Assembly: GCA_944389295.1 (NCBI GenBank)
Contig: CALXLV010000041.1
Location: forward strand, 1 to 64,000
DNA: 64,000 bases
Direction of reading: 5' to 3'
Source of the DNA: an uncultured Spirochaetaceae bacterium
GTDB taxonomy: Bacteria; Spirochaetota; Spirochaetia; Sphaerochaetales; Sphaerochaetaceae
Shown: piece after piece, positions 23,831 through 33,226 of the stretch
Layout of the letters: each line of letters opens with the position of its first letter
How positions within the stretch are numbered: the stretch's first letter is position 1
Position numbers and translations under genes: made by a program
The notes under the pieces: model-generated
What the model was told of the DNA's origin: nothing
What the model saw: only the letters and a program-made list of their open reading frames with translations
The model's database searches: none

Positions 23831-25119
23831 TCGCTAACCGCGGAGAGATAGCGGTAAGGGTCATCAGGGCCTGCAAGGAGATGGGGATAAAGACGGTCGC
23901 CGTCTACTCCGAGGCCGACAGGGATGCCCTCCACACCGCGCTGGCGGACGAGAGTATCTGCATCGGTCCCGCAGCAGCGGCTGACAGCTATCTCAACCCC
24001 GAGCGCATCATCAGCGCGGCCCTTGCCACAAGGGCTTCCGCGATACATCCGGGATATGGATTTCTCTCCGAGAACGCTGATTTCGCAGCGCTCTGCCGCA
24101 AGAACGGAATAGCCTTCATAGGCCCGTCCGCGGAGGAGATGAACAGGCTCAGCGACAAGGCGCGCATCAAGCAGATAGCTGCCGAGGCGGGACTGAGCAC
24201 AATCCCCGGCACCGATACGCTCTCCTCAGTTGAGGAAGCGCTGGAGGCTGCGGAGAAGTTCGGCTACCCGGTAATGCTGAAAGCGCGCTCAGGCGGCGGC
24301 GGAAGGGGCATCAGGCCGGCATACTCCGCAGAGGAGCTCCGCGAGGCCTATCCGCTCTCTGTTGCAGAGAGCAAGGCGGCATTCGGGGACGGAGGACTCT
24401 ATCTCGAGAAATGCATAACCCCCGCACACCACATCGAGGTGCAGATCATAGCCGACGAGCATGGCAACGCAGTCGCCCTCGGAGAGAGGGACTGCTCGGT
24501 GCAGAGACACCATCAGAAACTTCTGGAGGAGTCCCCATCGCCGGCAGTGACAAAGAAGATGAGGAACGCGCTTCTTGACAACGTTGAGAAAGCGATAAAG
24601 AAGATCGGATACACGGGAGCGGGAACCCTTGAGTTCCTCCTCGACAAGGACGGCAACTTCTGGTTCATGGAGATGAATGTGCGCCTCCAGGTCGAGCACG
24701 GAGTGACCGAAATCCTCACCGGCGTCGATCTCGTGAAGTGGCAGATAAGGGTAGCAGCGGGCGTTCCAATCCCGTTCACGCGCTCAGACATACGCCTGAA
24801 CGGAGCGGCCATAGAGTGCAGGATAAACGCGCTGACGCCGGGAACGATAAAGACAATACACGTTCCGGGAGGCCCGTTCGTGCGCTTCGACACATATCTC
24901 GAGCCCGGGACAACAGTTCCGCCGTACTATGATTCGCTTGTCGGCAAGCTGATGGTATTTACTGGGGCGAGAGAGGAAGCCATCAGGAAGATGAAGGCAT
25001 ATCTCTGCGAGCTCGTGATAGACGGAATCAAGACAAACATCGAGGAGGAGCTTTCGATAATAAGCGATCCGCGATTCGAGTCAGGCCGGTATGATACCGG
25101 ATTCATGGAAGGAAGATAA
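23812..25119 (+). CDS. accC: Biotin carboxylase subunit of acetyl-CoA carboxylase
   Basis: 435 residues. ILIANRGEIAVRVIRACKEM start, IHPGYGFLSENADFA, ATP-grasp part with MLKARSGGGGRGIR, and biotin-carboxylase core NVRLQVEHGVTE (usually MNTRLQVEHPVTE; here P is replaced by G). Slightly shorter than the ~447-residue norm. It carboxylates biotin on AccB. Overlaps fabZ by 19 bases. Confidence 0.94.
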   Translation: MFSKILIANRGEIAVRVIRACKEMGIKTVAVYSEADRDALHTALADESICIGPAAAADSYLNPERIISAALATRASAIHPGYGFLSENADFAALCRKNGIAFIGPSAEEMNRLSDKARIKQIAAEAGLSTIPGTDTLSSVEEALEAAEKFGYPVMLKARSGGGGRGIRPAYSAEELREAYPLSVAESKAAFGDGGLYLEKCITPAHHIEVQIIADEHGNAVALGERDCSVQRHHQKLLEESPSPAVTKKMRNALLDNVEKAIKKIGYTGAGTLEFLLDKDGNFWFMEMNVRLQVEHGVTEILTGVDLVKWQIRVAAGVPIPFTRSDIRLNGAAIECRINALTPGTIKTIHVPGGPFVRFDTYLEPGTTVPPYYDSLVGKLMVFTGAREEAIRKMKAYLCELVIDGIKTNIEEELSIISDPRFESGRYDTGFMEGR

Positions 25120-25964
25120 TGGCCCTGAAATTCACACGCAAGCCCGGGAACGAGCTTGAGAAAGAAGGAAGAAGCCTTGAGCCGACTTTAGGCGAGACGG
25201 AGTATGTCTGCCCCAACTGCCACAGGACGCTGCCGGAGAGCACGCTCGATGCGGGGATGTGGGTATGCACATGCGGCCATCACTTCCGCATCTCCGCACG
25301 TAAGCGCCTCGCGCTCCTCACGGACGAAGGCTCCTTCTCCGAGCTCTTCGGAGATATAGAGAGCAACGATCCCCTCGCCTTCCCCGGATACCAGAAGAAG
25401 CTGGAGAAAGCGAGGGAGACAAGCGGAGAGAAGGAATCGGTCGTTACAGGCACTGCCTCATTCTCCGGAATAAAGGCCGCGGTATTCGCTATGACCCCCG
25501 ATTTCATGATGGGATCAATGGGAACCGCTACAGGAGAGAAGATAACAAGACTCTTCGAGTATGCTGCGGAGAACAGCCTTCCCGTGGTGGGATGGACTGT
25601 ATCCGGAGGCGCGAGGATGCAGGAGGGGCTTCTCTCGCTCATGCAGATGGCAAAGACCAGCGGAGCGGTGAAGAAACACTCTGACAGAGGACTTCTCTAC
25701 ATAACGGTGCTCACCGACCCCACAACAGGCGGCGTCACGGCCAGCTTTGCGATGGAGGGGGATATCATCATGGCAGAGCCGGGAGCGACAGTGGGATTTG
25801 CAGGACGCAGGGTTGTTGAGCAGACAACGATGGAATCCCTCCCGAGGGACTTCCAGACATCGGAGTTCATACTCGCCCACGGCTTTGCGGACATCATCAC
25901 GCCGAGAAGCGACGAGAAGAGGCTCATCTCCGCACTTCTCGGATTCCACGGAGAGACAAGATGA
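25119..25964 (+). CDS. accD: Acetyl-CoA carboxylase carboxyltransferase beta subunit
   Basis: 281 residues. Zinc finger CPNCHRTL...WVCTCGHHFR (~31-55), then crotonase-like core with GGARMQEGLLSLMQMAKTSG and DPTTGGVTASFAMEGDI. Works with AccA to move CO2 to acetyl-CoA. Shares one base with accC and overlaps accA. Confidence 0.95.
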   Translation: MALKFTRKPGNELEKEGRSLEPTLGETEYVCPNCHRTLPESTLDAGMWVCTCGHHFRISARKRLALLTDEGSFSELFGDIESNDPLAFPGYQKKLEKARETSGEKESVVTGTASFSGIKAAVFAMTPDFMMGSMGTATGEKITRLFEYAAENSLPVVGWTVSGGARMQEGLLSLMQMAKTSGAVKKHSDRGLLYITVLTDPTTGGVTASFAMEGDIIMAEPGATVGFAGRRVVEQTTMESLPRDFQTSEFILAHGFADIITPRSDEKRLISALLGFHGETR

Positions 25965-26743
25965 CGGCATATGACAGAGTAAGGACGGCGAGAAACACAT
26001 CCCGCCCGACAACGCAGGATTACATAACGGCTATGTTCACAGGCTTCATCGAGCTCCACGGGGACAGAAGATACCGTGACGACGAGGCCATCATCGGCGG
26101 TCTGGCATATCTTGGAGACATGCCTGTTACCGTCATCGGCATAGAGAAAGGACACGATACGATAGAGCGCATGAGGCGTTCATTCGGCGCTCCTGAGCCG
26201 GAAGGCTACAGGAAGGCTCTCAGGCTGATGAAGCAGGCTGAGAAGTTCCGCCGCCCCGTAATCTGCTTCGTGGACACCTCAGGCGCATACTGCGGAATAG
26301 GAGCGGAGGAGCGCGGGCAGGGACAGGCGATAGCCGAGAACCTCATGGAGATGATGACGCTCCGCACACCGATTATATCGGTGCTCATCGGAGAGGGGGG
26401 AAGCGGAGGTGCGCTTGCGCTGGCTGTCTCCGACAGAGTGTGGATGCTTGAGAACGCCGTCTATTCGGTGATCTCGCCGGAGGGATGCGCGAGCATACTC
26501 TACAAGGATGCATCGGAAGCGCCGAAAGCCGCGGAGAGTCTCCGCCTCACAGCAGCGGATGCACTCTCATTCCGCGTCGCAGAGCGCGTGATCAGCGAAG
26601 AGGGAATAGGAACAGAGGAGTTCTACGGAGCTCTCGCCGGAGACCTCTATGAAGAGCTCGGCAGACTTGCCGGGACTGAGGACCTTACGGAGAAGAGATA
26701 CCAGCGCTTCCGTTCTTTCGGAAATTATAAGGACATCAAATGA
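25961..26743 (+). CDS. accA: Acetyl-CoA carboxylase carboxyltransferase alpha subunit
   Basis: 260 residues, shorter than the ~317 of E. coli because the N-terminal coiled extension is missing. ARNTSRPTTQDYITAMFTGF, ELHGDRRYRDDEAIIGGLAY, FVDTSGAYCGIGAEERGQGQ and GEGGSGGALALAVSDRVWML are AccA blocks. Overlaps accD and the following synthetase by 4 bases each. Confidence 0.94.
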   Translation: MTAYDRVRTARNTSRPTTQDYITAMFTGFIELHGDRRYRDDEAIIGGLAYLGDMPVTVIGIEKGHDTIERMRRSFGAPEPEGYRKALRLMKQAEKFRRPVICFVDTSGAYCGIGAEERGQGQAIAENLMEMMTLRTPIISVLIGEGGSGGALALAVSDRVWMLENAVYSVISPEGCASILYKDASEAPKAAESLRLTAADALSFRVAERVISEEGIGTEEFYGALAGDLYEELGRLAGTEDLTEKRYQRFRSFGNYKDIK

Positions 26744-28377
26744 GCATATACAGGGAATTCTGTACCGAGACCGTCGACGAGAACGGCCGGCTTACGGATA
26801 TAGAGTTCCACTACCCCGGCAACTTCAATTTCGGGTATGACGTAGTGGACAGGATAGCAGCAGAGACGCCTGACAAGAGGGCGATGGTCTGGTGCAATAC
26901 AGAGAACGAGGAGCACATATTCTCATTCTCGGATATAAGCAGGATGAGCACCAAGACAGCCAATGTCCTGCTCTCAGCCGGAATCAGGAAGGGCGACAAG
27001 GTCATGGTCTGCCTCAAGAGGCACTATGAATACTGGTTCACCGCCGTCGCTCTCCACAAGATAGGAGCGATCCTCATCCCCGTGACGCACATGCTCACGG
27101 CGGAGGACTTCATCTACCGTCTGCAGGTCTCCGGAGCTAAAGCCATCATCGCAACACCGCTCAACGATGTGCCCAGGCATGTGATGGATGCCGTCAAGGG
27201 CGGTGACTTCAACGTGATACTCTGGAGCGTCCAGCAGGATGTCGACGGGTTCAGGAATCTCACGAAGGAGATAGAGGAAGCCCCGGACACTATGGAAAGG
27301 CAGGAGACTAAGGCCTCCGATCCGATGGTCATGTACTTCACATCAGGGACGACCGGCTATCCCAAGGGCGTCATCCACGACTACACCTACCCTCTCGGCC
27401 ACATAGTGACTGCGGCGTACTGGCAGCAGGCGGAGGACAACGGTCTCCACTTCACAGTCTCCGAGACAGGATGGGCAAAGGCTTCGTGGGGGAAGATATA
27501 CGGACAGTGGCTTGTCGGTGCGGCCGTAATGGTATTCGACTTCGACAACTTCGACCCGCGCCAGCTTGCTATGGTAATAAACAAGTACAAGGTGACATCA
27601 TTCTGTGCTCCTCCGACTATCTACAGATATCTCGTGAAGAAGGGAGTTCCGGAGATGCCGTCGCTCAGGCACACATCCACGGCCGGAGAGTATCTCAATC
27701 CCGAGATATTCAGGCTCTTCAAGGAAAAGACAGGGCTTGAGCTCCATGAGGGATACGGACAGACCGAGTCCACACTGCTTGCCGGCAATTTCCGCGGCAT
27801 GCAGGCCGTCGACGGCTCGATGGGCGTTCCCTCGCCTCAGTACAATGTGGCACTGCAGAGAAAAGACGGCTCAGTTCCTGAGACGGGAGAGGTCGGAGAG
27901 ATCGTCGTAATACCCAAAGACGGAAAAAGACCTATCGGCATATTCTCCTCATACCTCAACAATGAGGAACTCTATAAGGAGGTATGGAGAGGCGGCGTCT
28001 ACCATACAGGAGATTCCGCATGGATGGATGAGAACGGCGCTCTCTGGTTCAACGGACGCTTCGACGATATCATCAAGAGCGGCGGTTTCCGCATCGGGCC
28101 GGGGGAGATCGAGAACATACTCATAACCCACCCCGCTGTCCTTGAGTGCAGCGTGATAGGCATCCCTGATCCTCTCCGCGGACAGGCCATAAAGGCCATC
28201 ATCGTGCTCAACGAGGGATACGAGCCGGGGCACAAGCTGGACAAGGAGATAAAGGACTACTGCAACTCCCGCCTCGCGGAGTACAAGTGGATAAGAACTG
28301 TCGAGTTCGTTCACGAGATGCCCAAGACGATAAGCGGCAAGATAAAGAAAGCGGAACAGCGCAAGAACAACGCGTAA
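26740..28377 (+). CDS. Acyl-CoA synthetase (AMP-forming, medium-chain-like)
   Basis: 545 residues. P-loop YFTSGTTGYPKGVIHDY, acyl-binding SETGWAKASWGKIYGQWLVG, HEGYGQTESTLLAGN, and C-terminal GGFRIGPGEIEN with the lysine in PKTISGKIKK. Closest in design to medium-chain or acetyl/propionyl-type synthetases. It activates free carboxylic acids to acyl-CoA. It is the last gene of the fatty-acid operon (4-base overlap with accA), suggesting it feeds exogenous or branched primers, or recycles fatty acids. Confidence 0.88.
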   Translation: MSIYREFCTETVDENGRLTDIEFHYPGNFNFGYDVVDRIAAETPDKRAMVWCNTENEEHIFSFSDISRMSTKTANVLLSAGIRKGDKVMVCLKRHYEYWFTAVALHKIGAILIPVTHMLTAEDFIYRLQVSGAKAIIATPLNDVPRHVMDAVKGGDFNVILWSVQQDVDGFRNLTKEIEEAPDTMERQETKASDPMVMYFTSGTTGYPKGVIHDYTYPLGHIVTAAYWQQAEDNGLHFTVSETGWAKASWGKIYGQWLVGAAVMVFDFDNFDPRQLAMVINKYKVTSFCAPPTIYRYLVKKGVPEMPSLRHTSTAGEYLNPEIFRLFKEKTGLELHEGYGQTESTLLAGNFRGMQAVDGSMGVPSPQYNVALQRKDGSVPETGEVGEIVVIPKDGKRPIGIFSSYLNNEELYKEVWRGGVYHTGDSAWMDENGALWFNGRFDDIIKSGGFRIGPGEIENILITHPAVLECSVIGIPDPLRGQAIKAIIVLNEGYEPGHKLDKEIKDYCNSRLAEYKWIRTVEFVHEMPKTISGKIKKAEQRKNNA

Positions 28378-28396
28378 TTCCGCACATTGCCGAACG

Positions 28397-28426
28397 AATG
28401 CCTGCCTCATAGTGACGGCAGGCATT
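28397..28426 (+). terminator. Terminator of the fatty-acid operon
   Basis: AATGCCTGCC (28397-28406) pairs with GGCAGGCATT (28417-28426), followed by TTCATAATAA. Confidence 0.8.
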
Positions 28427-28609
28427 TTCATAATAAGACGGGATTCAAAAGATAATCCTGCAGATACGCAGTGAAACCAGCGGTCAATAACCAGACAGCC
28501 AGCGTTCCAGAAGCCTCTCTTTTCATAAGAACTGTCCTCTTATTGAATATATTGTGAAAAATTATCTATCATAAACCGGACAGCCTCATCGCAGAGGCAA
28601 GGAGAAGCC

Positions 28610-31135
28610 ATGGCAGAGAAAACAGTCAACACGCGCTTCGGGCGCAATAAGAAAGATATTGCCCAGGATTTTGCGGAGCAGCTTAAATACAGTCTCGATG
28701 CAGACGTTTATCATACAACACCGGAAGGAAGGTATCAGGCACTGGCCTACGCCATCCGTGACAGGATAATCCACCAGTGGGATCTCTCCAGAAAGACACA
28801 GAGAGCAAAGCACTCAAAGAGAATCTACTATCTTTCCCTCGAGTTCCTCATGGGCAGGGCGATGACGAACAACATCATCAACCTCGGGCTTGAGAAGAGT
28901 GTGAAAGATGCCCTCTCCTCTCTGGGCTACACGCTTGAGGAACTTGTCGACGTGGAGCCGGATGCGGGACTTGGAAACGGAGGCCTCGGCCGTCTCGCCG
29001 CGTGCTTCCTCGACTCTCTCGCCACGCTTGAGTATCCGGCATACGGATATGGAATCAGATACAACTACGGAATATTCCGCCAGCAGATAAAGAACGGACA
29101 GCAGGTCGAGTTCCCGGACAACTGGCTCAAGGACGGCAATCCGTGGGAGGTCAAAAGACCCGATCTCATCTACCCCGTACTCTTCGGCGGCACTGTGCGC
29201 CAGATATACGAGAACGGAAAGGACATTTTCCGCTGGATTCCCGATGAGACAGTAAACGGAATAGCATACGACACTCCGATCGTAGGCTACGGCGGAAAGA
29301 CAGTGAACACTCTCCGCCTCTGGTCCGCGCAGTCTCCGGAAGGCTTCTCGTTCGAGGACTTCAACTCCGGCGACTACACGGAGGCCGTAAGGAACAAGAT
29401 AAACGCGGAGACGATCTCGCAGGTGCTCTACCCCAACGACACGCTCTACATGGGCAAGGAGCTGAGGCTCAAGCAGCAGTATTTCTTCGTCTCCTGTTCA
29501 CTGCAGGATATCCTCAGGAGATTCAAGAGAAACGGAGACTACGACTGGGCAAAGTTCTCAGACATCGCGGCAATCCAGCTCAATGACACGCACCCGTCCC
29601 TTGCTATCCCTGAGCTGATGAGGCTCCTGATAGACAAGGAAGGACTCGGATGGGACGAGGCATGGGACATTACGGTAAAGACGATGGGATACACCAACCA
29701 CACTCTGATGCCTGAAGCGCTTGAGAAGTGGCCTCTCCCGATGCTGGAGAAGATACTGCCGAGACACATGCAGATCATCTACGAGATCAACCAGCGCTTC
29801 CTTGACCACGCTGTGTCTTTCTTCCCGATGCAGAACGACAAGATCGCGAAGGTCTCCATCATAGAGGAGTCAAACCCGAAGATGGTGAGGATGGCGAACC
29901 TCTCCATCATAGGCTCACACTCCACAAACGGCGTTGCAGAGCTTCACTCCGAGCTTCTCAGGAAGGACATGTTCCCTGAGTTCAGCACGATCTTCCCAGA
30001 GCGCTTCAACAACAAGACGAACGGAATCACGCAGCGCAGGTGGCTTCTCGATGCCAACCCCGCCCTCTCCTCTCTCATCACAGAGGCGATAGGACCGGAG
30101 TGGATCACGGACTACAGCAAAATCGCCGATCTCAGGCCGTTTGCGGACGATGCATCATTCGTCGAGAAGTTCGGCAAAGTGAAGGACATGGCGAAGGCAA
30201 AGGCCGCCTCCTTCCTCTCCGGAGACATGGGATATACTCTCGACACCTCCACTCTCATAGATGTACAGGTGAAGAGGATACACGAGTACAAGAGACAGCT
30301 TCTCAACGCCCTCAACATCCTGATGATCTACAACAGGATGAAGAACGACAGAGCCTATCTCGACTCATTCCAGCCTACAACATTCCTCTTCGGAGGCAAG
30401 GCAGCTCCCGGATATGTGAACGCCAAGCTCATCATCAAGTTCATCTGCAACGTCGCCAAGGTGATAGCCAGCGACAGTCTCGTGCGCGACAAGCTCAAGG
30501 TGTGCTTCATGCCCGACTACCGCGTGACGATGGCGGAGGCCGTAATTCCTGCAACGAACATCTCAGAGCAGATATCCACAGCAGGAACGGAGGCATCCGG
30601 AACAGGAAACATGAAATTCATGTTCAACGGCGCACTTACTGTCGGAACGCTTGACGGAGCTAATGTCGAGATCGCGGAGGAAGTCGGAAAGGACAACATC
30701 TTCATCTTCGGACACACCGAGGAGGAGATCGCGGCACTGGCAAAAGAGGGATACAGTCCGAGGGAATGGGTTGAGAAGGATGCCGAGATAAAGGCGATGA
30801 TCGACCTGATCGACTCAGGATACTTCTCCATCAACGAACCCTCGATCTTCACTCCGCTCAAGGACTCCCTCTTCGGATACGGCAACGACAGATACTACCT
30901 CTTCGCGGACCTCAGGATGTACCACGACGTGCATGAGAGAGCGATGGCTCTCTACCGCGATGACAGGAACGGATGGAACAGGAAGGCGGTAATCAACATC
31001 GCCTCCTCCGCAAAGTTCTCTTCCGACAGGACGATAAAGGAATATGCCGACGATATCTGGCACATAAAGCCCTGCAAGGTGAGAAGATCATCCAGCGACA
31101 CAGTGCTTGAAGATGCGAGAAAGGCAGGAAACTGA
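28610..31135 (+). CDS. glgP: Glycogen/maltodextrin phosphorylase
   Basis: 841 residues, full length for family GT35. LEFLMGRAMTNNII and DAGLGNGGLGRLAACFLDSL near the start; pyridoxal-phosphate lysine in EASGTGNMKFMFNGAL, followed by GTLDGANVEI. It releases glucose-1-phosphate from alpha-glucans. A promoter-like TTGAAT/TATCAT pair lies about 40-65 bases upstream and AAGGAG precedes the ATG. The following gene overlaps its end. Confidence 0.96.
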   Translation: MAEKTVNTRFGRNKKDIAQDFAEQLKYSLDADVYHTTPEGRYQALAYAIRDRIIHQWDLSRKTQRAKHSKRIYYLSLEFLMGRAMTNNIINLGLEKSVKDALSSLGYTLEELVDVEPDAGLGNGGLGRLAACFLDSLATLEYPAYGYGIRYNYGIFRQQIKNGQQVEFPDNWLKDGNPWEVKRPDLIYPVLFGGTVRQIYENGKDIFRWIPDETVNGIAYDTPIVGYGGKTVNTLRLWSAQSPEGFSFEDFNSGDYTEAVRNKINAETISQVLYPNDTLYMGKELRLKQQYFFVSCSLQDILRRFKRNGDYDWAKFSDIAAIQLNDTHPSLAIPELMRLLIDKEGLGWDEAWDITVKTMGYTNHTLMPEALEKWPLPMLEKILPRHMQIIYEINQRFLDHAVSFFPMQNDKIAKVSIIEESNPKMVRMANLSIIGSHSTNGVAELHSELLRKDMFPEFSTIFPERFNNKTNGITQRRWLLDANPALSSLITEAIGPEWITDYSKIADLRPFADDASFVEKFGKVKDMAKAKAASFLSGDMGYTLDTSTLIDVQVKRIHEYKRQLLNALNILMIYNRMKNDRAYLDSFQPTTFLFGGKAAPGYVNAKLIIKFICNVAKVIASDSLVRDKLKVCFMPDYRVTMAEAVIPATNISEQISTAGTEASGTGNMKFMFNGALTVGTLDGANVEIAEEVGKDNIFIFGHTEEEIAALAKEGYSPREWVEKDAEIKAMIDLIDSGYFSINEPSIFTPLKDSLFGYGNDRYYLFADLRMYHDVHERAMALYRDDRNGWNRKAVINIASSAKFSSDRTIKEYADDIWHIKPCKVRRSSSDTVLEDARKAGN

Positions 31136-31781
31136 GAAGGATCAGGCTTCCGAAGGGCTTCTGGTGATGGCGCTCATCACGCTCTCCGGAGGCCTGCAGG
31201 ATGCCTACTCGTACATTGTCCGCGACGGCGTATTCGCCAACGCGCAGACAGGCAACATAGTGCTTCTAAGCCAGGCGCTCTTCTCCTGCGACGCGGGAAG
31301 AGCTCTTTCCTATCTTGTGCCTGTGGCGGCATTCGCATGCGGAACCTTCGCAGCCGCCGAGATAAGGCACAGATTCAAAAGAGGCGGAAACATACACTGG
31401 CGGCAGATAGTCGTCATTCTGGAAATCATCCTGCTTGCAGCCGTCGGCTTCATTCCGGCAGGACATTCGCACATCGCAAACGCGCTCGTCTCCTTTTCAT
31501 GCGCAATGCAGGTGGAGGCTTTCAGGAAAGTGAAGGGACTGCCTTATGCAAGCACGATGTGCATAGGCAATCTCCGGAGCTGCATGGACAGTCTCTCAGG
31601 ATACTGCCATACAAAGAACCGCACGGATGCGGTGAAAGCACGTCACTACGCCGCGGTGATAATCCTCTTCGCCGCAGGCGCGGGAGCCGGCAGCATAATC
31701 GCGGAAACGGCAGGTATAGGAACAATATGGATTTCTGCCCTCCTTCTTGCCGCCTCATTCATAGTCATGCTCAGGCGGTGA
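31113..31781 (+). CDS. YoaK/DUF1275-family membrane protein
   Basis: 222 residues; the ATG lies 23 bases inside glgP, with a later ATG (MALITLSGG) also possible. About six membrane segments. GGLQDAYSYIVRDGVFANAQ TGNIVLL is the family signature (GxxDAxxY...ANxQTGN), and MCIGNLRSCMDSL recurs as its internal pseudo-repeat. Function in the family is not established, a transporter is assumed. Confidence 0.82.
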   Translation: MRERQETEKDQASEGLLVMALITLSGGLQDAYSYIVRDGVFANAQTGNIVLLSQALFSCDAGRALSYLVPVAAFACGTFAAAEIRHRFKRGGNIHWRQIVVILEIILLAAVGFIPAGHSHIANALVSFSCAMQVEAFRKVKGLPYASTMCIGNLRSCMDSLSGYCHTKNRTDAVKARHYAAVIILFAAGAGAGSIIAETAGIGTIWISALLLAASFIVMLRR

Positions 31782-32486
31782 AAGGAAAGCATCAAGGCTT
31801 TTCCTGTCCGGAAGCACGAATGTCACGGACATCGGGAAATCAGGATTGAGGGAGGCGAATATTCTCACCGCAGATGTGGCTATGCCGGCTTCTTCCTGAA
31901 CGGGATAATCCGAAAGCGGCGAGACAGAGAGGACATGGTATCCTCCCGCCGCGGCTTTGCTGAGCACATTCCGGTAAGCGACGGCAAGCCTCTCCTTTGC
32001 ACGCTTTCCATCACCCTTCACGACTCTGGGAACAGTAAGGACTGCATCCGCGTTCCACTTCTGTATGGACGGGAAAGATTGAAGCATCTCCTCAGCAACG
32101 ATGGCCGCTTCACATTCATATGATGATATATCCTCGGCAACTGCCGTCATCATGCCATCATCAACCGCAGATATGATCTCCTCTATGAATCCCTTCTCGA
32201 TGATGATGTCGTCGAGCAGAAGGCCGTCAAGACCGAGATATCTGTCGGTAAAGGCTAGGATGACATCGCGGAGAGGAACACGCTTCCCCTTCCCGGAAGC
32301 AATATGGGCGGAAAGATATGCCTTGCCGTAATTCTCTGCGACCTTCTCTTCCGTGAATATCTCTTTTCCAAGCCAGATGCATCTTGAGAGCGTATAGAAA
32401 AGCTCATCATCGAAATCTGCGGACGGCTTCTCCTTTATCATCTCCCTGAGTCTCTCAAGAACGGAATTATCCTCTTTCCTTCTCAT
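31755..32486 (-). CDS. Unknown protein with macro-domain-like C-terminus
   Basis: 243 residues, no confident family. The N-terminal half is helical (YTLSRCIWLGKEIFTEEKVA). From ~145 to the end (VLTVPRVVKGDGKRAKERLA, then VAYRNVLSKAAAGGYHVLSV, EAGIATSAVRIFASLNPDFP, VTFVLPDRKSLDAF) the order of elements resembles the second half of a macro domain, but the N-terminal ADP-ribose-binding motifs are not evident. Convergent with the YoaK gene, overlapping by 27 bases. Confidence 0.4.
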   Translation of the reverse strand: MRRKEDNSVLERLREMIKEKPSADFDDELFYTLSRCIWLGKEIFTEEKVAENYGKAYLSAHIASGKGKRVPLRDVILAFTDRYLGLDGLLLDDIIIEKGFIEEIISAVDDGMMTAVAEDISSYECEAAIVAEEMLQSFPSIQKWNADAVLTVPRVVKGDGKRAKERLAVAYRNVLSKAAAGGYHVLSVSPLSDYPVQEEAGIATSAVRIFASLNPDFPMSVTFVLPDRKSLDAFLSPPEHDYE

Positions 32487-32520
32487 GCCTCCATTGTAGC
32501 ATCTGTGCTATCATCAGGGA

Positions 32521-33075
32521 ATGACGGTGATCGTTCTGGCGGCAGGGCTCTCAACAAGAATGGGCAGGAACAAGCTCCTTCTCCCCTGCAGGGGAAAATC
32601 AATCATACGCAGCACTGTGGAAAGCATTCTGGAATACACGGAGAGAATAACCGTCGTCACAGGCTTCGAGAGCGATCTGATCATCAAGGAGCTCAGCGGC
32701 CTCAGCATCACAGCAGTACATGCAGATAATTATAAGAAAGGCCAGAAGGAAAGCACACTCTGCGGAGTAGAACACACAGACGATGATTTCGCAGTCATTC
32801 CCGGCGATCTCCCGCTAATAACAGCAGAAGATTTCACGGGTACCGAGAAAATGCTTCTCAGCCATTCCATATCCAGAGCGTATCACGAAGGCATTCCCGG
32901 ACATCCCGTAATGTTCAGAAGAGAGCACAGAGAGAAGCTGCTGTCGTATCCCGGTACGCTGAAAGAATACCTCGCATCCCATGACACAGGAATCTATGAG
33001 GGCGGCATCGGATGCACATTCGATATCGATACTCCTGAGCGCTACAGCGAACTTCTCTCCAGATACGAACACTGA
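32521..33075 (+). CDS. MobA-like nucleotidyltransferase
   Basis: 184 residues. VIVLAAGLSTRMGRNKLLLP at the start is the nucleotide-binding LxAGxSxRMG(x)NK motif, then VIPGDLPLITAEDF (metal-binding GD.P) and GIPGHPVMFRREHREKL. This is the molybdenum-cofactor cytidylyl/guanylyltransferase type (MocA/MobA), acting on molybdopterin. No other molybdenum genes are in the window. Divergent from 32486 with only 34 bases between. Confidence 0.8.
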   Translation: MTVIVLAAGLSTRMGRNKLLLPCRGKSIIRSTVESILEYTERITVVTGFESDLIIKELSGLSITAVHADNYKKGQKESTLCGVEHTDDDFAVIPGDLPLITAEDFTGTEKMLLSHSISRAYHEGIPGHPVMFRREHREKLLSYPGTLKEYLASHDTGIYEGGIGCTFDIDTPERYSELLSRYEH

Positions 33076-33178
33076 TTCCATTCAGTTTTTCTCATATTTT
33101 CCTCTGACAGCAGCTCAGGCCGGCAATATTTCAAAGATGAAGCATGAATACATTTGTCTCAATGTCATGATTCATAAG

Positions 33179-33210
33179 AATGCCGGGAAGGTTCATGCCC
33201 TCCCGGCATT
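33179..33210 (-). terminator. Bidirectional terminator after clpB
   Basis: AATGCCGGGA (33179-33188) pairs with TCCCGGCATT (33201-33210). T-rich bases lie on both sides; it lies 17 bases beyond the clpB stop. Confidence 0.75.
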
Positions 33211-33226
33211 TATCATCAGGGGATCA

